Shown here one piece after another: positions 1 to 8,691 of a stretch of DNA of 50,816 nucleotides (positions are counted from its first letter, which is position 1; every line of letters starts with the position of its first letter). A program made the position numbers and the translations under genes. Origin of the DNA: an uncultured Christensenellaceae bacterium (GTDB taxonomy: Bacteria; Bacillota; Clostridia; Christensenellales; Borkfalkiaceae); contig CAJUJO010000008.1 of the NCBI GenBank assembly GCA_910586675.1, forward strand, positions 3,001-53,816, given 5' to 3'. The notes under the pieces are model-generated. The model made no database searches and was not told where the DNA came from. It worked only from the letters and a program-made list of their open reading frames with translations.

Positions 1-1027
1 TACCGAAGCTCATCATGCCGCCCGTTCCTTCGGGAAGATATTTTCGTGCGGTTTCGTAATTTTGATCCGTTTTCAAGGAAGGGTGCTTGACCCATTCAAC
101 CTTCGGGTGTTTGCTCAGGTATTCCGCGACCAGTTTGGCGTTCGAGCAATGTTTTTGCATGCGAAGCGCGAGCGTGTCGCTGCCGAGATAGGTTAAAAAC
201 GCATTCTGCGGACTCATGATAGCGCCCGTATCGCGCATCATCTGCGCGCGGCATTTGGTTCCGAACGCTACGGGGAGATCTGCATAGACGAGTCCGTGAT
301 AGCTTTCGTCGGGTTGGTTAAAGCCGGGATATCGGGGATTGCCTTTGAAGGAGAAATTGCCGCCGTCTACGATCATGCCGCCGAGTGCCGCCGCGTGTCC
401 ATCCATATATTTCGTGGTGGAATGAATGACGATGTTGACGCCGTATTCGACGGGACGGCACAATACGGGAGTGGCGAGCGTATTGTCTACGACAAATAAA
501 ATTCCGTGTTTTTTGCAAATAGCCGCGATTTTATCGAAATCGAGAACGGTAATTGCGGGATTGGCAACCGTTTCCGCAAATACGATTTTGGTGTTTTCGT
601 CGATGAGCGTTTCGATTTCTTCGGCGGGCGCGTTTGCATGGAAGAATCTGCTGTCGATTCCGAATTTGGGAAGGGTAGTGGAAAAAAGGTTGAACGTTCC
701 GCCGTAAATTTCGCTTGCGGTAACGATATTGTCGCCCGCGCCGCAGACGGTCATGACCGTGAGGAGAACGGCAGACATCCCCGAGGCGCAGCCTAATCCG
801 TAAACGCCTCCTTCGAGTGCGGAGACCTTTTTTTCAAGTGCTTCCACGGTAGGATTCGCCAGACGGGAATAAAAAAAGCCGTCTGTTTTCAGGTCGAAGA
901 GATCCGCCATCTTCTGCGTATCGCCGTAATAAAAGGTCGTGCTCTGGCAAATCTGCGGAATGCGGCTTTCGCCCGTCTGAGGGCGGTAGCCGGCTTGAAC
1001 GCATAGCGTGTCCTGTTTGTAACTCAT
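1..1027 (-). CDS. metY: O-acetylhomoserine sulfhydrylase (MetY-type), C-terminus outside the window
   Basis: PLP-dependent Cys/Met metabolism enzyme that makes homocysteine (or cysteine) from an O-acylated amino acid and sulfide in the cytoplasm. Reading back from the ATG at 1027, about 342 codons are open to the window edge, so the C-terminal quarter is missing. The N-terminus has the family pattern for substrate and PLP binding (YSRLANPTVEALEKKVSALE), and the PLP lysine lies in the HSTTKYMDG segment near residue 206. The start is set by GAGG eight bases upstream. The gene follows smpB by 18 bases and may be co-transcribed with it. The family assignment is firm. Separation of MetY from cystathionine gamma-synthase rests on the long Thr-Thr-Lys region and the expected total length near 425, so it is less certain. 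Confidence 0.88.
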   Translation of the reverse strand, partial: MSYKQDTLCVQAGYRPQTGESRIPQICQSTTFYYGDTQKMADLFDLKTDGFFYSRLANPTVEALEKKVSALEGGVYGLGCASGMSAVLLTVMTVCGAGDNIVTASEIYGGTFNLFSTTLPKFGIDSRFFHANAPAEEIETLIDENTKIVFAETVANPAITVLDFDKIAAICKKHGILFVVDNTLATPVLCRPVEYGVNIVIHSTTKYMDGHAAALGGMIVDGGNFSFKGNPRYPGFNQPDESYHGLVYADLPVAFGTKCRAQMMRDTGAIMSPQNAFLTYLGSDTLALRMQKHCSNAKLVAEYLSKHPKVEWVKHPSLKTDQNYETARKYLPEGTGGMMSFG

Positions 1028-1045
1028 ATTAGATACCTCATATAA

Positions 1046-1498
1046 TTATTTGAAGAGTTCTTTTACCGCCCGATCAGTCGCGCGCTTTACGTCGCGTTCG
1101 GCAATGGAGCGCTTTTTATCGTAGGTATGTTTTCCCTTACAAAGGGCGATTTCCATTTTAACGAGCGCGTCTTTGAAATAAAGTTTTAAGGGGACGAGAG
1201 TATAGCCCTTTTCATTGACCCGTCCGACGATCTTGGCAATTTCCCGTTTATGCAAGAGAAGCTTCCGCTCTTTGCGGGAATCGCGCGTAGAAAATGCTCC
1301 GCTCCGCTCGTAAAGGGCGATGTGCATGTTTTTCAGGAAAATTTCTCCACGCCGCAGCTCGCAGAAGCTTTCCCCGAGGGAGGCTTTCCCCAAGCGGAGC
1401 GATTTTACCTCGCTCCCTTCGAGGACGAGTCCCGCCTCGAATTTTTCCTCTATGAAATATTCGAAAGAAGCAGATTTATTGACCGCAATGATTTTCAT
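1046..1498 (-). CDS. smpB: SsrA-binding protein SmpB
   Basis: SmpB binds tmRNA and brings it to stalled ribosomes for trans-translation. The 150-residue length is normal. Visible hallmarks are the N-terminal NKSASFEYFIEEKFEAGLVL start, the EVKSLR segment, the KLLLHKREI core and the basic C-terminal tail (KKRSIAERDVKRATDRAVKELFK region) that enters the decoding site. It follows rnr by 39 bases, the common rnr-smpB order in Firmicutes, which couples RNA decay with ribosome rescue. An extended -10 box (TGTTATAAT) ends six bases before the ATG and there is no Shine-Dalgarno sequence, so a start from that promoter would give a leaderless mRNA. Identity is certain; the promoter is inference. Confidence 0.97.
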   Translation of the reverse strand: MKIIAVNKSASFEYFIEEKFEAGLVLEGSEVKSLRLGKASLGESFCELRRGEIFLKNMHIALYERSGAFSTRDSRKERKLLLHKREIAKIVGRVNEKGYTLVPLKLYFKDALVKMEIALCKGKHTYDKKRSIAERDVKRATDRAVKELFK

Positions 1499-1504
1499 AA
1501 TGTT

Positions 1505-1513
1505 ATTATAACA
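1505..1513 (-). promoter_or_regulatory. Extended -10 promoter directly before smpB
   Basis: On the minus strand TGTTATAAT matches an extended -10 element (TGnTATAAT). Six bases separate it from the smpB ATG, so a normal start point would fall on or next to the A of the start codon. No good -35 hexamer is seen at 17 bases. Confidence 0.5.
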
Positions 1514-1537
1514 TAATTTCGTTCATAAAAAAAGCGT

Positions 1538-3634
1538 TTAAGGCAGTTTCTTTATTAAGAAAAAGTGCGTTCTGCGCATACCCCAATCGACGGCGGCGAC
1601 GCGTATGCGTATCGTTTCGCCGAGGCGGAAGGAATTCTTCGTTCCGCGGAGCAGATAGCGCTCTTCCACGAAATCATAATAATCTTCGGGAAGCGTTTCG
1701 AGGGGGATAAATCCTTCTATCGTGTTCGCAAGTTCCGCGAATAATCCGAAAGAGGTAACGCCCGAAATGACAGCCTCGTATTCCTCTCCGATTTTGTCTT
1801 GCATATAAGCGACGGTATACAGCGCGTCCACGTCGCGTTCTGCTTCCGTCGCGTTTTTTTCGCATTCGGAAGACTGAACCGCAGCTTCGCCGACAAACGC
1901 TTTGTATTTGCTTTTCGTCCGTTCGGGGTCGGTTAGACTTTCCTTGATTATGCGGTGAATGCAAAGATCGGGATAGCGGCGGATAGGGGAAGTAAAGTGG
2001 CAGTAATAGTCGGAAGCCAATCCAAAATGTCCTTCGTTTTCGGGCGAATATTTCGCTTTCATCATGGAACGCAGCATAACGCGGTTGACGATGGGATAGA
2101 TCGGATTTTTTATCAGACTTTCAAGCAGCTTCCGATAATCGTTCGGGCTCACTTTTGCGGGATTGAATTTTACTTCGATTCCCGCTTCCGATAAGAATTC
2201 GGCAAACCCGCGCGCCTTTTCTTCGTTCGGACGTTCGTGAATACGGTAAACGAAGGGCATTCCGCGTTCAGTCATCAGCTCGGCGACGCTCTCGTTTGCG
2301 AGCACCATAAATTGCTCGATCATTTCGTGTGAAATCGTCCGTTCGTAATCGGGAATCAGTATTTTACCTTCGCGGTAAATGATTTTCGCTTCCTTGATGT
2401 CCATTGCAACGCCGCCGCGGGAAGCCCGTGCGTTTTTCAGGATCTTTGTGAGCTCCGCGGCGAGTTTTATCGTTTCTGTAAGATCGGGATAGCGCGTGCA
2501 CGCCGTTTTATCTCCCTCGTAGAGTTGGGTTACGTCGGTATACGTCATGCGGTGGCGGGAGCGGATAACGGAGGGGGCGACGCGCTTTTCAAGAACCTTC
2601 CCGTTTCCGTCCACGGTCATGAAGCAGGAGAGCGTAAGGCGGTCTACGCCTTCGTTTAGCGAACAGATATTATTGGAGAGCGCTTTCGGGAGCATGGGCA
2701 GAACGCGGTCGGGAAAGTATACGCTCGTGCCGCGTTTGAAGGCTTCTTTGTCAATAACGCTTCCTCGCGCGACGTAGTGGGATACGTCGGCGATATGCAC
2801 GCCGAGAAAATATTTTCCGTTTTTCTTTTCGACGGAAATTGCGTCGTCAATGTCCCGCGTGTCCTCGCCGTCGACGGTAATGATCAGCTTGCCGCGCAAA
2901 TCTTCGCGGTAAGTCAGGTCTTTGTCGGTAATCGGGCGGGAGGCTTGTTCTTCCGCTTTTTCCGTAACTTCGGCGGAAAACTCTTCACGCAATTTATGGG
3001 CGCGAATCAATGCGAGCTCTTCTGTGAAGAAATCTCCGTCTTTCCCGAGCGATTCTATAATTTCGCCCGAAGGGGCGCGTCCGTTCGGAAAGGAGGTGAT
3101 TTTTGCCACGGCTTTCTCGCCGTCGGAACAGTTGTTGTTTTTGCCTGCGGGAATAAAGATATCCGAGGAATATTTGCGTTCGTCGGGGTGCAGATATCCC
3201 GCCTTTCCTTCGCGGCGGTAAGTGCCCACAATTTCTTTATAGCCCCTGTTGAGCACGGCGAGAATTTCACCTTCGTCTCCCGAACGTCCGCCTTTGACTG
3301 AGATTGCCAGTACGTCGTCGCCGTGCAAGGCGCCGTTTAAGGCGCGATGGGGGATAAAGAGGTCTTCCTGCGTTCCGTCCGAAGGGACGAAGAAACCGAA
3401 GCCGCGTTCGTTTCCCGAAAGCCTGCCGCGGCGCGCGCCGAACTGTTCCGCCGTTCCGTACCGGTAACGGGAGTCGCGCAGGAGTTCTCCTTCTCGCACG
3501 AGTGCGGTCAGAATTTCGCGTAAGCCGAGTGCTTCTTTTTTTCCAAGGCGCAGTTTTTTTGCGATTTGTTCGTCGGTTAAAAGTGCAAAAGAACCGTCTT
3601 TTATTTTTTCGAGGATAGATTGTTTGGCGTTCAA
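1538..3634 (-). CDS. rnr: Ribonuclease R, 3'-5' exoribonuclease
   Basis: Processive 3'-5' exoribonuclease of the RNase II/RNB superfamily that degrades structured RNA and works with tmRNA on faulty messages. The 698-residue protein has an N-terminal winged-helix part (1-60), cold-shock RNA-binding domains (about 66-230), the RNB catalytic domain beginning near 240 with the metal-binding aspartates in GEDTRDIDDAIS (256-267), and a C-terminal S1 domain (about 615-695, EYEAVISGVTSFGLFAEL). The start is a TTG at 3634, supported by AAGGAG just upstream; no in-frame ATG lies nearer. It lies downstream of secG, behind that gene's terminator, and upstream of smpB. Length and motifs are complete. Confidence 0.96.
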   Translation of the reverse strand: MNAKQSILEKIKDGSFALLTDEQIAKKLRLGKKEALGLREILTALVREGELLRDSRYRYGTAEQFGARRGRLSGNERGFGFFVPSDGTQEDLFIPHRALNGALHGDDVLAISVKGGRSGDEGEILAVLNRGYKEIVGTYRREGKAGYLHPDERKYSSDIFIPAGKNNNCSDGEKAVAKITSFPNGRAPSGEIIESLGKDGDFFTEELALIRAHKLREEFSAEVTEKAEEQASRPITDKDLTYREDLRGKLIITVDGEDTRDIDDAISVEKKNGKYFLGVHIADVSHYVARGSVIDKEAFKRGTSVYFPDRVLPMLPKALSNNICSLNEGVDRLTLSCFMTVDGNGKVLEKRVAPSVIRSRHRMTYTDVTQLYEGDKTACTRYPDLTETIKLAAELTKILKNARASRGGVAMDIKEAKIIYREGKILIPDYERTISHEMIEQFMVLANESVAELMTERGMPFVYRIHERPNEEKARGFAEFLSEAGIEVKFNPAKVSPNDYRKLLESLIKNPIYPIVNRVMLRSMMKAKYSPENEGHFGLASDYYCHFTSPIRRYPDLCIHRIIKESLTDPERTKSKYKAFVGEAAVQSSECEKNATEAERDVDALYTVAYMQDKIGEEYEAVISGVTSFGLFAELANTIEGFIPLETLPEDYYDFVEERYLLRGTKNSFRLGETIRIRVAAVDWGMRRTHFFLIKKLP

Positions 3635-3656
3635 AATAACTCCTTATAAATACCGC

Positions 3657-3691
3657 AAAAAACGGGCAGCCCGTTGCGAGCCGCCCGTTTT
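3657..3691 (-). terminator. Rho-independent terminator after secG
   Basis: Read on the minus strand, AAAACGGGC pairs with GCCCGTTTT around a 15-17 base loop and ends in a run of T. It lies 13 bases after the secG stop and just before rnr, so rnr is expressed by read-through or from its own promoter. Confidence 0.8.
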
Positions 3692-3703
3692 CGAAGTAGC
3701 AAG

Positions 3704-4024
3704 TTAAGACCAGATAGCATCAATTTGCAGAATAAAGAACACAATAGCGAAAACCGCCAAAACCGCAAGACAGATCATAGTCCACTTTTTTAAGACGGCT
3801 TCCGTCGACTTTCCCTTGTTCTTTCCGAAAAACGTTTCGCTCGAACCGCCCAAGGCATCGATTCCCTGAGAATTTCCCGGCTGCATGAAGACGAGAATAA
3901 TTGCGGCTACGGCGGCAACTAACATGGCAATGACAAAAACAATGCTTACCGTGCGGTAAGTCGCGTAAGTCGCAGCGTCCTTAGCGGGCGCAAGAATGTT
4001 TGCAATCATCGAAATTACGTTCAT
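3704..4024 (-). CDS. secG: Preprotein translocase subunit SecG
   Basis: Small membrane subunit of the SecYEG translocon that assists protein export. The 106 residues contain two hydrophobic segments (about 25-47 and 85-103) joined by the conserved glycine/serine-rich loop, here QGIDALGGSSETFFGKNKGKS, which is typical of Firmicute SecG. The N-terminus is about 20 residues longer than the shortest homologues. A leader of about 34 bases carries AAGGA before the ATG, and TTGTTA-17-TATACT lies upstream. The secG-rnr-smpB order is conserved in many Firmicutes, which supports the call. Confidence 0.93.
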   Translation of the reverse strand: MNVISMIANILAPAKDAATYATYRTVSIVFVIAMLVAAVAAIILVFMQPGNSQGIDALGGSSETFFGKNKGKSTEAVLKKWTMICLAVLAVFAIVFFILQIDAIWS

Positions 4025-4064
4025 AACGGTATTTCCTTTTAACTATTTACAAAATACAGATGGA

Positions 4065-4093
4065 AGTATACCATATTCGGAAAAAAATAACAA
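4065..4093 (-). promoter_or_regulatory. sigma-A promoter for secG
   Basis: Minus strand: TTGTTA (4093-4088), 17-base spacer, TATACT (4070-4065). The predicted start point near 4058 gives a leader of about 34 bases with a Shine-Dalgarno sequence. Confidence 0.65.
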
Positions 4094-4130
4094 GTTTTTT
4101 TATGCGGTTTTTTACAAATATTATAAAATT

Positions 4131-4150
4131 CCCTCCCGTCGAGGGGAGGG
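4131..4150 (-). terminator. Possible weak terminator after the small lipoprotein gene
   Basis: CCCTCCC pairs with GGGAGGG around a six-base loop, 15 bases beyond the stop of the lipoprotein gene. The minus-strand tail is AATTTTATAA, a weak U-tract. Confidence 0.45.
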
Positions 4151-4164
4151 ATTGACAATTTTAA

Positions 4165-4554
4165 TTAACCCTTTGTGTCTCGGAAAATTTTTAGCGCTTC
4201 GGGAGAAATAGATACGATGCAGCAATTTCCGTTTACAAGGTCGGATTTCTGCAAATCTTTAATGATTCCCTTTAAGGTTTCGCTCTTGTTGATTTGCTCT
4301 TCCATATCTTTGGTGGAATTGAACTCAAAAATAAGCGCGTGGCTTGCCGTTTTGGATGCGAAGTGAACGTGGCAAACGTTTGCGCCCTGTTCGTCGAGAT
4401 ATTTTTCAATGTCTTCGTTCGACGCGTCGGTAACGGTGTAGCCCTCTTTCTCAAACGCGCTTTTGATAGAACCGTACGAACTGCATCCGCAGAGGGCGAG
4501 TGCCAACGTAACGACCAGTAGCATGCAGGTCAACAGTAAACTTCTCTTTTTCAT
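4165..4554 (-). CDS. Small lipoprotein of unknown function
   Basis: The 129-residue product starts with a typical signal: MKKR, a hydrophobic run (about 5-21) and a lipobox ending LCGC, with Cys24 as the likely lipidated residue because Gly precedes it. The mature part (about 105 residues) is mixed alpha/beta with many charged residues and two adjacent cysteines (NGNCCIV). I do not recognise a family. It has its own promoter (a perfect TTGACA-17-TATAAT) and AGGAG before the ATG, so it is very probably expressed, on its own, as a membrane-anchored outward-facing protein. Confidence 0.75.
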   Translation of the reverse strand: MKKRSLLLTCMLLVVTLALALCGCSSYGSIKSAFEKEGYTVTDASNEDIEKYLDEQGANVCHVHFASKTASHALIFEFNSTKDMEEQINKSETLKGIIKDLQKSDLVNGNCCIVSISPEALKIFRDTKG

Positions 4555-4583
4555 ATTTTATCTCCTTGCGATTGATATGCTTT

Positions 4584-4612
4584 ATTATATGATACAAAAT
4601 TATCATTGTCAA
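4584..4612 (-). promoter_or_regulatory. Consensus sigma-A promoter of the small lipoprotein gene
   Basis: Minus strand TTGACA (4612-4607), 17-base spacer, TATAAT (4589-4584), a perfect match to the sigma-A consensus. The leader is about 23-25 bases and includes AGGAG. Confidence 0.8.
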
Positions 4613-4674
4613 GTGGATAACAAAAATTTTATTTGAAATAATTATAAAAGGACTTTTCTTCCGTGCGCCGTCCG

Positions 4675-4703
4675 TTGACATTTTTGCGGGTATGCTCTAT
4701 AAT
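4675..4703 (+). promoter_or_regulatory. Consensus sigma-A promoter abutting aroK
   Basis: TTGACA (4675-4680), 17-base spacer, TATAAT (4698-4703). Only eight bases separate the -10 box from the aroK ATG at 4712, so transcription should begin at about 4710-4711 and yield an almost leaderless mRNA. Confidence 0.8.
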
Positions 4704-4711
4704 ATAAAAGT

Positions 4712-5218
4712 ATGGACAACCTCATTCTTATCGGAATGCCTTCATCGGGGAAGAGCACGGCGGGCGTTCTTCTCGCAAAAAAAATCGGTTACGGATTTAT
4801 CGACTGCGACCTTATTATTCAAGGACAGGAAAAGGCGCTCCTTTCCGAAATCATCGAAGAAAAGGGAATGGATGCATTTATTGAAATCGAGGAACGCATT
4901 AACGCGGGTTTATTCGCCAAGAGGTGCGTAATTTCCACGGGAGGGAGCGTCGTTTACGGCGCGCGCGCCATGGAACATTTGAAAGAGATCGGAAAGGTGA
5001 TATATCTTCATTTAAGCGCGGGCGAAGTCGAAAAGCGCATTCCGAATTTATCGAAGCGCGGCGTCGTTATGCGCGGAAATATTTCCGATATCCGCGCGCT
5101 TTATGCCGAACGCGCGCCATTGTACGAAAAGTATGCCGATTGCACCGTCGACTGCGACGGACAGAGCATAGAGGAAACGGTTTGTGCGATTGCGCGCGCC
5201 GCAGGGTTTTCCTTATGA
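4712..5218 (+). CDS. aroK: Shikimate kinase
   Basis: Phosphorylates shikimate with ATP in the pathway to chorismate and aromatic amino acids. The 168-residue protein has the P-loop GMPSSGKST (8-16), the DCD segment that binds the shikimate ring and Mg (about 32-34), the ISTGGS loop matching the family GGG motif in a degenerate form, and the lid region with conserved arginine (KRGVVMRG, then LYAERAPLYEKYAD). The start at 4712 leaves the usual six or seven residues before the P-loop. No Shine-Dalgarno sequence is present and the promoter lies directly upstream. The stop overlaps the panE start by four bases. aroA (17.7 kb) and tyrA (19.8 kb), also here, belong to the same pathway. Confidence 0.92.
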   Translation: MDNLILIGMPSSGKSTAGVLLAKKIGYGFIDCDLIIQGQEKALLSEIIEEKGMDAFIEIEERINAGLFAKRCVISTGGSVVYGARAMEHLKEIGKVIYLHLSAGEVEKRIPNLSKRGVVMRGNISDIRALYAERAPLYEKYADCTVDCDGQSIEETVCAIARAAGFSL

Positions 5219-6189
5219 GAATTTGCGTGTACGGCGCGGGCGCGATGGGGACGGTTCTCGGCGCTTTGCTTACGGAGGGCGGCATATCCTGCGACCTCGT
5301 TACAAGAAACGAAGAACACGTTGCGGCGCTGCGCGAAAAGGGCGCTATTCTCTGCGGAAGCGCGGAGGCGAGCGTTCCCGTGTGTGCGTTAACGCCCCGG
5401 GAAATGTCGGGGAAATACGATTTTGTATTTCTTGCGACGAAACAGAGGGAGAACCGAAAGACGGCGGAATACATATTGCGATTTTTGAAGGCGGACGGCG
5501 CGCTTATTACCGTTCAGAACGGTTTGCCGGAAGCTGAGCTTGCCGAAATTCTCGGAAAAGACCGCGTATACGGTGCCGCGCTCTCCTGGGGAGCGGAAAC
5601 GGAAGGGGCGGGGCGCGTGCGCGTTACGTCCCAAGGCGGGTTTCGAATCATGCTCGGCGCGTACGGCGCGGGGGAACGCCTTTCGGAACTTGCCGGTTTA
5701 TTCGGCGCTCGTTTTTCCGTTCAAACGGGAAATCTTTCGGAAATTCGTTACGCGAAGCTTGCAGTGAACGCCGCGTTTTCCACGCTTTCGGCGATTTCGG
5801 GATTGACGTTCGGGGAAATTTCCGTAAAATACAAGAAATATACGCTTGCTATCTTGCGGGAAACGCTCGCCGTTGCTGCGGCTGCGGGGTGCAACTGCTT
5901 GCCGCTCAACGGGCACAACTTATTCAAGGTATTCAATCAACCGTTTGCGAGGCTGATTTTGCCGCGGGCGATGAAGCAGTATGCTTCTACCCGATCGGGC
6001 ATGCTGAAAGATATTCTCGCGGGGCGCAGGTGCGACGTGGATTTCGTCGCGGGCGTCGTCGTACAGGCGGCGAATCGTTTCGGCGTTTCCGTCCCTTATA
6101 CGGCGCGTGCGGTCGAACTCGTGCACGAAGTGGAAAACGGACTTGCCGAGCTTTCGCCCGAAACGCTGGCATTGCTCGATTGCCGTTGA
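5215..6189 (+). CDS. panE: 2-dehydropantoate 2-reductase (ketopantoate reductase)
   Basis: NADPH-dependent reduction of ketopantoate to pantoate, a step to pantothenate and CoA. The 324-residue protein has the N-terminal nucleotide motif GAGAMG (7-12) and the C-terminal helical domain with the catalytic lysine and asparagine in AKLAVNAAFSTLSAI (K181, N185). The start is the ATG in the ATGA overlap with aroK; upstream in-frame codons are only the out-of-frame shadow of aroK. No separate ribosome binding site is seen, so translation is probably coupled. The PanE/ApbA fold is clear. Related 2-hydroxyacid reductases of this family exist, so the substrate is inferred. Confidence 0.88.
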   Translation: MRICVYGAGAMGTVLGALLTEGGISCDLVTRNEEHVAALREKGAILCGSAEASVPVCALTPREMSGKYDFVFLATKQRENRKTAEYILRFLKADGALITVQNGLPEAELAEILGKDRVYGAALSWGAETEGAGRVRVTSQGGFRIMLGAYGAGERLSELAGLFGARFSVQTGNLSEIRYAKLAVNAAFSTLSAISGLTFGEISVKYKKYTLAILRETLAVAAAAGCNCLPLNGHNLFKVFNQPFARLILPRAMKQYASTRSGMLKDILAGRRCDVDFVAGVVVQAANRFGVSVPYTARAVELVHEVENGLAELSPETLALLDCR

Positions 6190-6217
6190 TTAAGAATAAT
6201 TTTTTTCGGAGGAAGTT

Positions 6218-7864
6218 ATGGATTATGCGAAATTGGCGGAACGGCTTTTGCCCGGCGATTACTTTCCGCCCGAACATTACGAAAAAATTTATCCGCCGCG
6301 CGCGCTTCCCTCAGGTGCGGAAGTAACGCGGCTTGCGCCTTCGCCGACGGGTTTTATTCATCTCGGGAATCTGTTCGTTGCAATCGCTAACGAGCGCGTC
6401 GCGCATCGCAGCGGCGGCATTCTGTATCTCCGCATCGAGGACACGGACGAGAAGCGCAAGGTGGACGGAGCTGTCGAGGCGGTCAAAAACGCGCTCCGTT
6501 ACTTTGATATTAAGTTTGACGAGGGCGCGGAAATAGAAGGAGCGAAAAACGCCTATGCGCCCTATTATCAGCGCCAACGCGCGGAGATTTACCGCTCGTT
6601 TGTCAAACGGCTGATTGCGTGCGGCAGGGCGTATCCCTGTTTCTGCACGGAAGAGGAGCTTTCTGCGCTCCGCGAAAAACAGACCGCCGAAAAGAAAATT
6701 ACCGGCTATTACGGCGAATTTGCCGCATGCCGCAACCTTTCGGAAGAGGATATATATCGCATGCTCGACGAAGGAAAACCTTACGTCATACGTTTACGCT
6801 CTTTGGGAAACCCCGAAAATAAAATTGCCTTTCACGATGAAATCAAGGGCGATATTACGGTAACCGAAAACGATCAAGACGTCGTGATTCTGAAGAGCGA
6901 CGGTATTCCGACCTATCACTTCGCTCACGCGATCGACGATCATTTTATGCGCACCACGCTCGTGATTCGCGGCGAGGAGTGGCTTGCTTCTCTTCCCATT
7001 CACATTGAATTGTTCGATGCGCTCGGTTTCAAGCGCCCGCGTTACGGGCATAACTGTTCCCTCATGAAGCAGGACGGCGAAACGCGGAGAAAACTGAGCA
7101 AGCGGAAAGATCCGGAGCTTTCCTTGGAATTTTATCGCAGGGAAGGGTATTTTGCCCGCGCTGTAAAAGTTTATATGCTTACGCTGCTCAATTCCAATTT
7201 CGAGGAATGGTATTTGAAGAATTCCGATGCCCCGCTTGAAGAGTTCAAATTTACGGTCGGAAAAATGGGAAAGAGCGGTGCGCTCTTTGATTTAGACAAG
7301 CTCAACGACATTTCCAAAAACGAGCTTGCGCGGCTCTCTGCCGAAGCGATGTACGATTTTCTTTCTTCCTGGGCGCGGGAGTACGGCACGGAAATGCAGA
7401 AAAGCTACTTTGACGATAAGGCTTATATGCTGAAAGTGCTCGAGCTCTGTATGGGAACGGCGGGCAAGAAGCGCAGAAAGGATTTTACGACGGCAAAGCA
7501 GGGCGTGGAATTGATTTCTTACTTCTTCGGTGTGAGTGTCCGCGCGGACGATTATCGCGTGGACGGAGTTACGAAGAAGCGGATTTTAGAGGAATATTCC
7601 CGCACGTTTGATTATTCGGACGACGCGTCCGCTTGGTTTGCAAAGGTGAAAGAGGTTGCGGCGAAACTCGGCTTTGCCGCCGACATGAAGGAGTATAAGG
7701 CAAACCCCGAAGCCTATCAGGGCAACGTTGCCGACGTCGCGGAAGTGCTCCGCATTGCAATTACGGGAAGAGCAAATACGCCCGATTTATGGACGATCAT
7801 CCATATTCTCGGGGAAGAGAAATGCCGCGCGAGAGTAGAGCGCGCGCTTGCGGAGGAAGTATGA
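6218..7864 (+). CDS. gltX: Glutamyl-tRNA synthetase
   Basis: Charges tRNA-Glu (and tRNA-Gln in organisms using the amidotransferase route). The class I catalytic motifs are clear: PSPTGFIHLGN at 41-51 (HIGH-type) and KLSKRKDPE from 292 (KMSKS-type), with RIEDTDEKR near 72. At 548 residues it is longer than the usual 470-500, with about 38 extra residues before the catalytic fold and an enlarged tRNA-binding half; both are known in some clostridial forms. GGAGGAAG lies seven bases before the ATG. Its stop overlaps the start of thyA (ATGA), linking tRNA charging to the thymidylate/folate pair that follows. Confidence 0.95.
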   Translation: MDYAKLAERLLPGDYFPPEHYEKIYPPRALPSGAEVTRLAPSPTGFIHLGNLFVAIANERVAHRSGGILYLRIEDTDEKRKVDGAVEAVKNALRYFDIKFDEGAEIEGAKNAYAPYYQRQRAEIYRSFVKRLIACGRAYPCFCTEEELSALREKQTAEKKITGYYGEFAACRNLSEEDIYRMLDEGKPYVIRLRSLGNPENKIAFHDEIKGDITVTENDQDVVILKSDGIPTYHFAHAIDDHFMRTTLVIRGEEWLASLPIHIELFDALGFKRPRYGHNCSLMKQDGETRRKLSKRKDPELSLEFYRREGYFARAVKVYMLTLLNSNFEEWYLKNSDAPLEEFKFTVGKMGKSGALFDLDKLNDISKNELARLSAEAMYDFLSSWAREYGTEMQKSYFDDKAYMLKVLELCMGTAGKKRRKDFTTAKQGVELISYFFGVSVRADDYRVDGVTKKRILEEYSRTFDYSDDASAWFAKVKEVAAKLGFAADMKEYKANPEAYQGNVADVAEVLRIAITGRANTPDLWTIIHILGEEKCRARVERALAEEV

Positions 7865-8691
7865 GCAGAGCCGATCTAATTTTCATCGAAAACTGTAAAG
7901 ATATAATAGATAACGGTGTGTGGGATACCGAATTGGACGTTCGTCCGCGCTGGGAGGACGGAAAACCCGCGCATACGGTCAAAAAATTCGGCATCGTAAA
8001 CCGCTACAATTTACAGGAGGAATTTCCCGCGCAGACCATTCGCCGTCTTGCGTTCAAGTCGTGCGTCGACGAAATTTTGTGGATTTGGCAGAAAAAGAGC
8101 AATAATATTCACGATTTGAAGTCTCATATCTGGGATAGCTGGGCGGACGAAACAGGTTCGATCGGCAAGGCGTACGGCTATCAGCTTGCGCAGAAGGCGG
8201 TTTATAAAGAAGGAGAGTTTGATCAGGTAGACCGCGTGCTATACGATTTGAAGCACAATCCCGCATCCCGCCGTATCATGACCAATTTATATAATTTTCA
8301 GGATTTGCACGAAATGCACCTTTATCCGTGCGCGTATTCAATGACGTTCAATGTTTCGGGCGATACGCTCAACGGGATTTTGAATCAGCGCTCCAATGAT
8401 ATGCTCACGGCAAATAACTGGAACGTCGCGCAATATGCCGTTCTTCTCATGATGTTCGCGCAGGTAAGCGGATTAAAGGCGGGGGAGCTTGTTCACGTCA
8501 TCGCGGATGCGCACCTGTATGATAGGCACATTCCCATTGTGCGGGAAATTATTGCCAACGAGCCGAAGAAAGCGCCGCGCCTCGTGATGGATACTTCGAT
8601 TAAAAACTTTTACGATTTTACGGCGGACAGCTTCCGTTTGGAAGATTACGAATATACGCCGCTTGAAACTAAAATACCGGTGGCGATATGA
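7861..8691 (+). CDS. thyA: Thymidylate synthase (ThyA type)
   Basis: Converts dUMP to dTMP using methylene-tetrahydrofolate and releases dihydrofolate. The 276-residue protein has the catalytic cysteine in LYPCAYS (C157), the QRSND nucleotide-binding motif (176-180) and the DAHLYDRH segment near the C-terminus. The start at 7861 lies in the ATGA overlap with gltX; extension upstream is only the gltX shadow frame. It overlaps folA in the same way, and folA recycles the dihydrofolate this enzyme produces. Identity is firm. Confidence 0.97.
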   Translation: MSRADLIFIENCKDIIDNGVWDTELDVRPRWEDGKPAHTVKKFGIVNRYNLQEEFPAQTIRRLAFKSCVDEILWIWQKKSNNIHDLKSHIWDSWADETGSIGKAYGYQLAQKAVYKEGEFDQVDRVLYDLKHNPASRRIMTNLYNFQDLHEMHLYPCAYSMTFNVSGDTLNGILNQRSNDMLTANNWNVAQYAVLLMMFAQVSGLKAGELVHVIADAHLYDRHIPIVREIIANEPKKAPRLVMDTSIKNFYDFTADSFRLEDYEYTPLETKIPVAI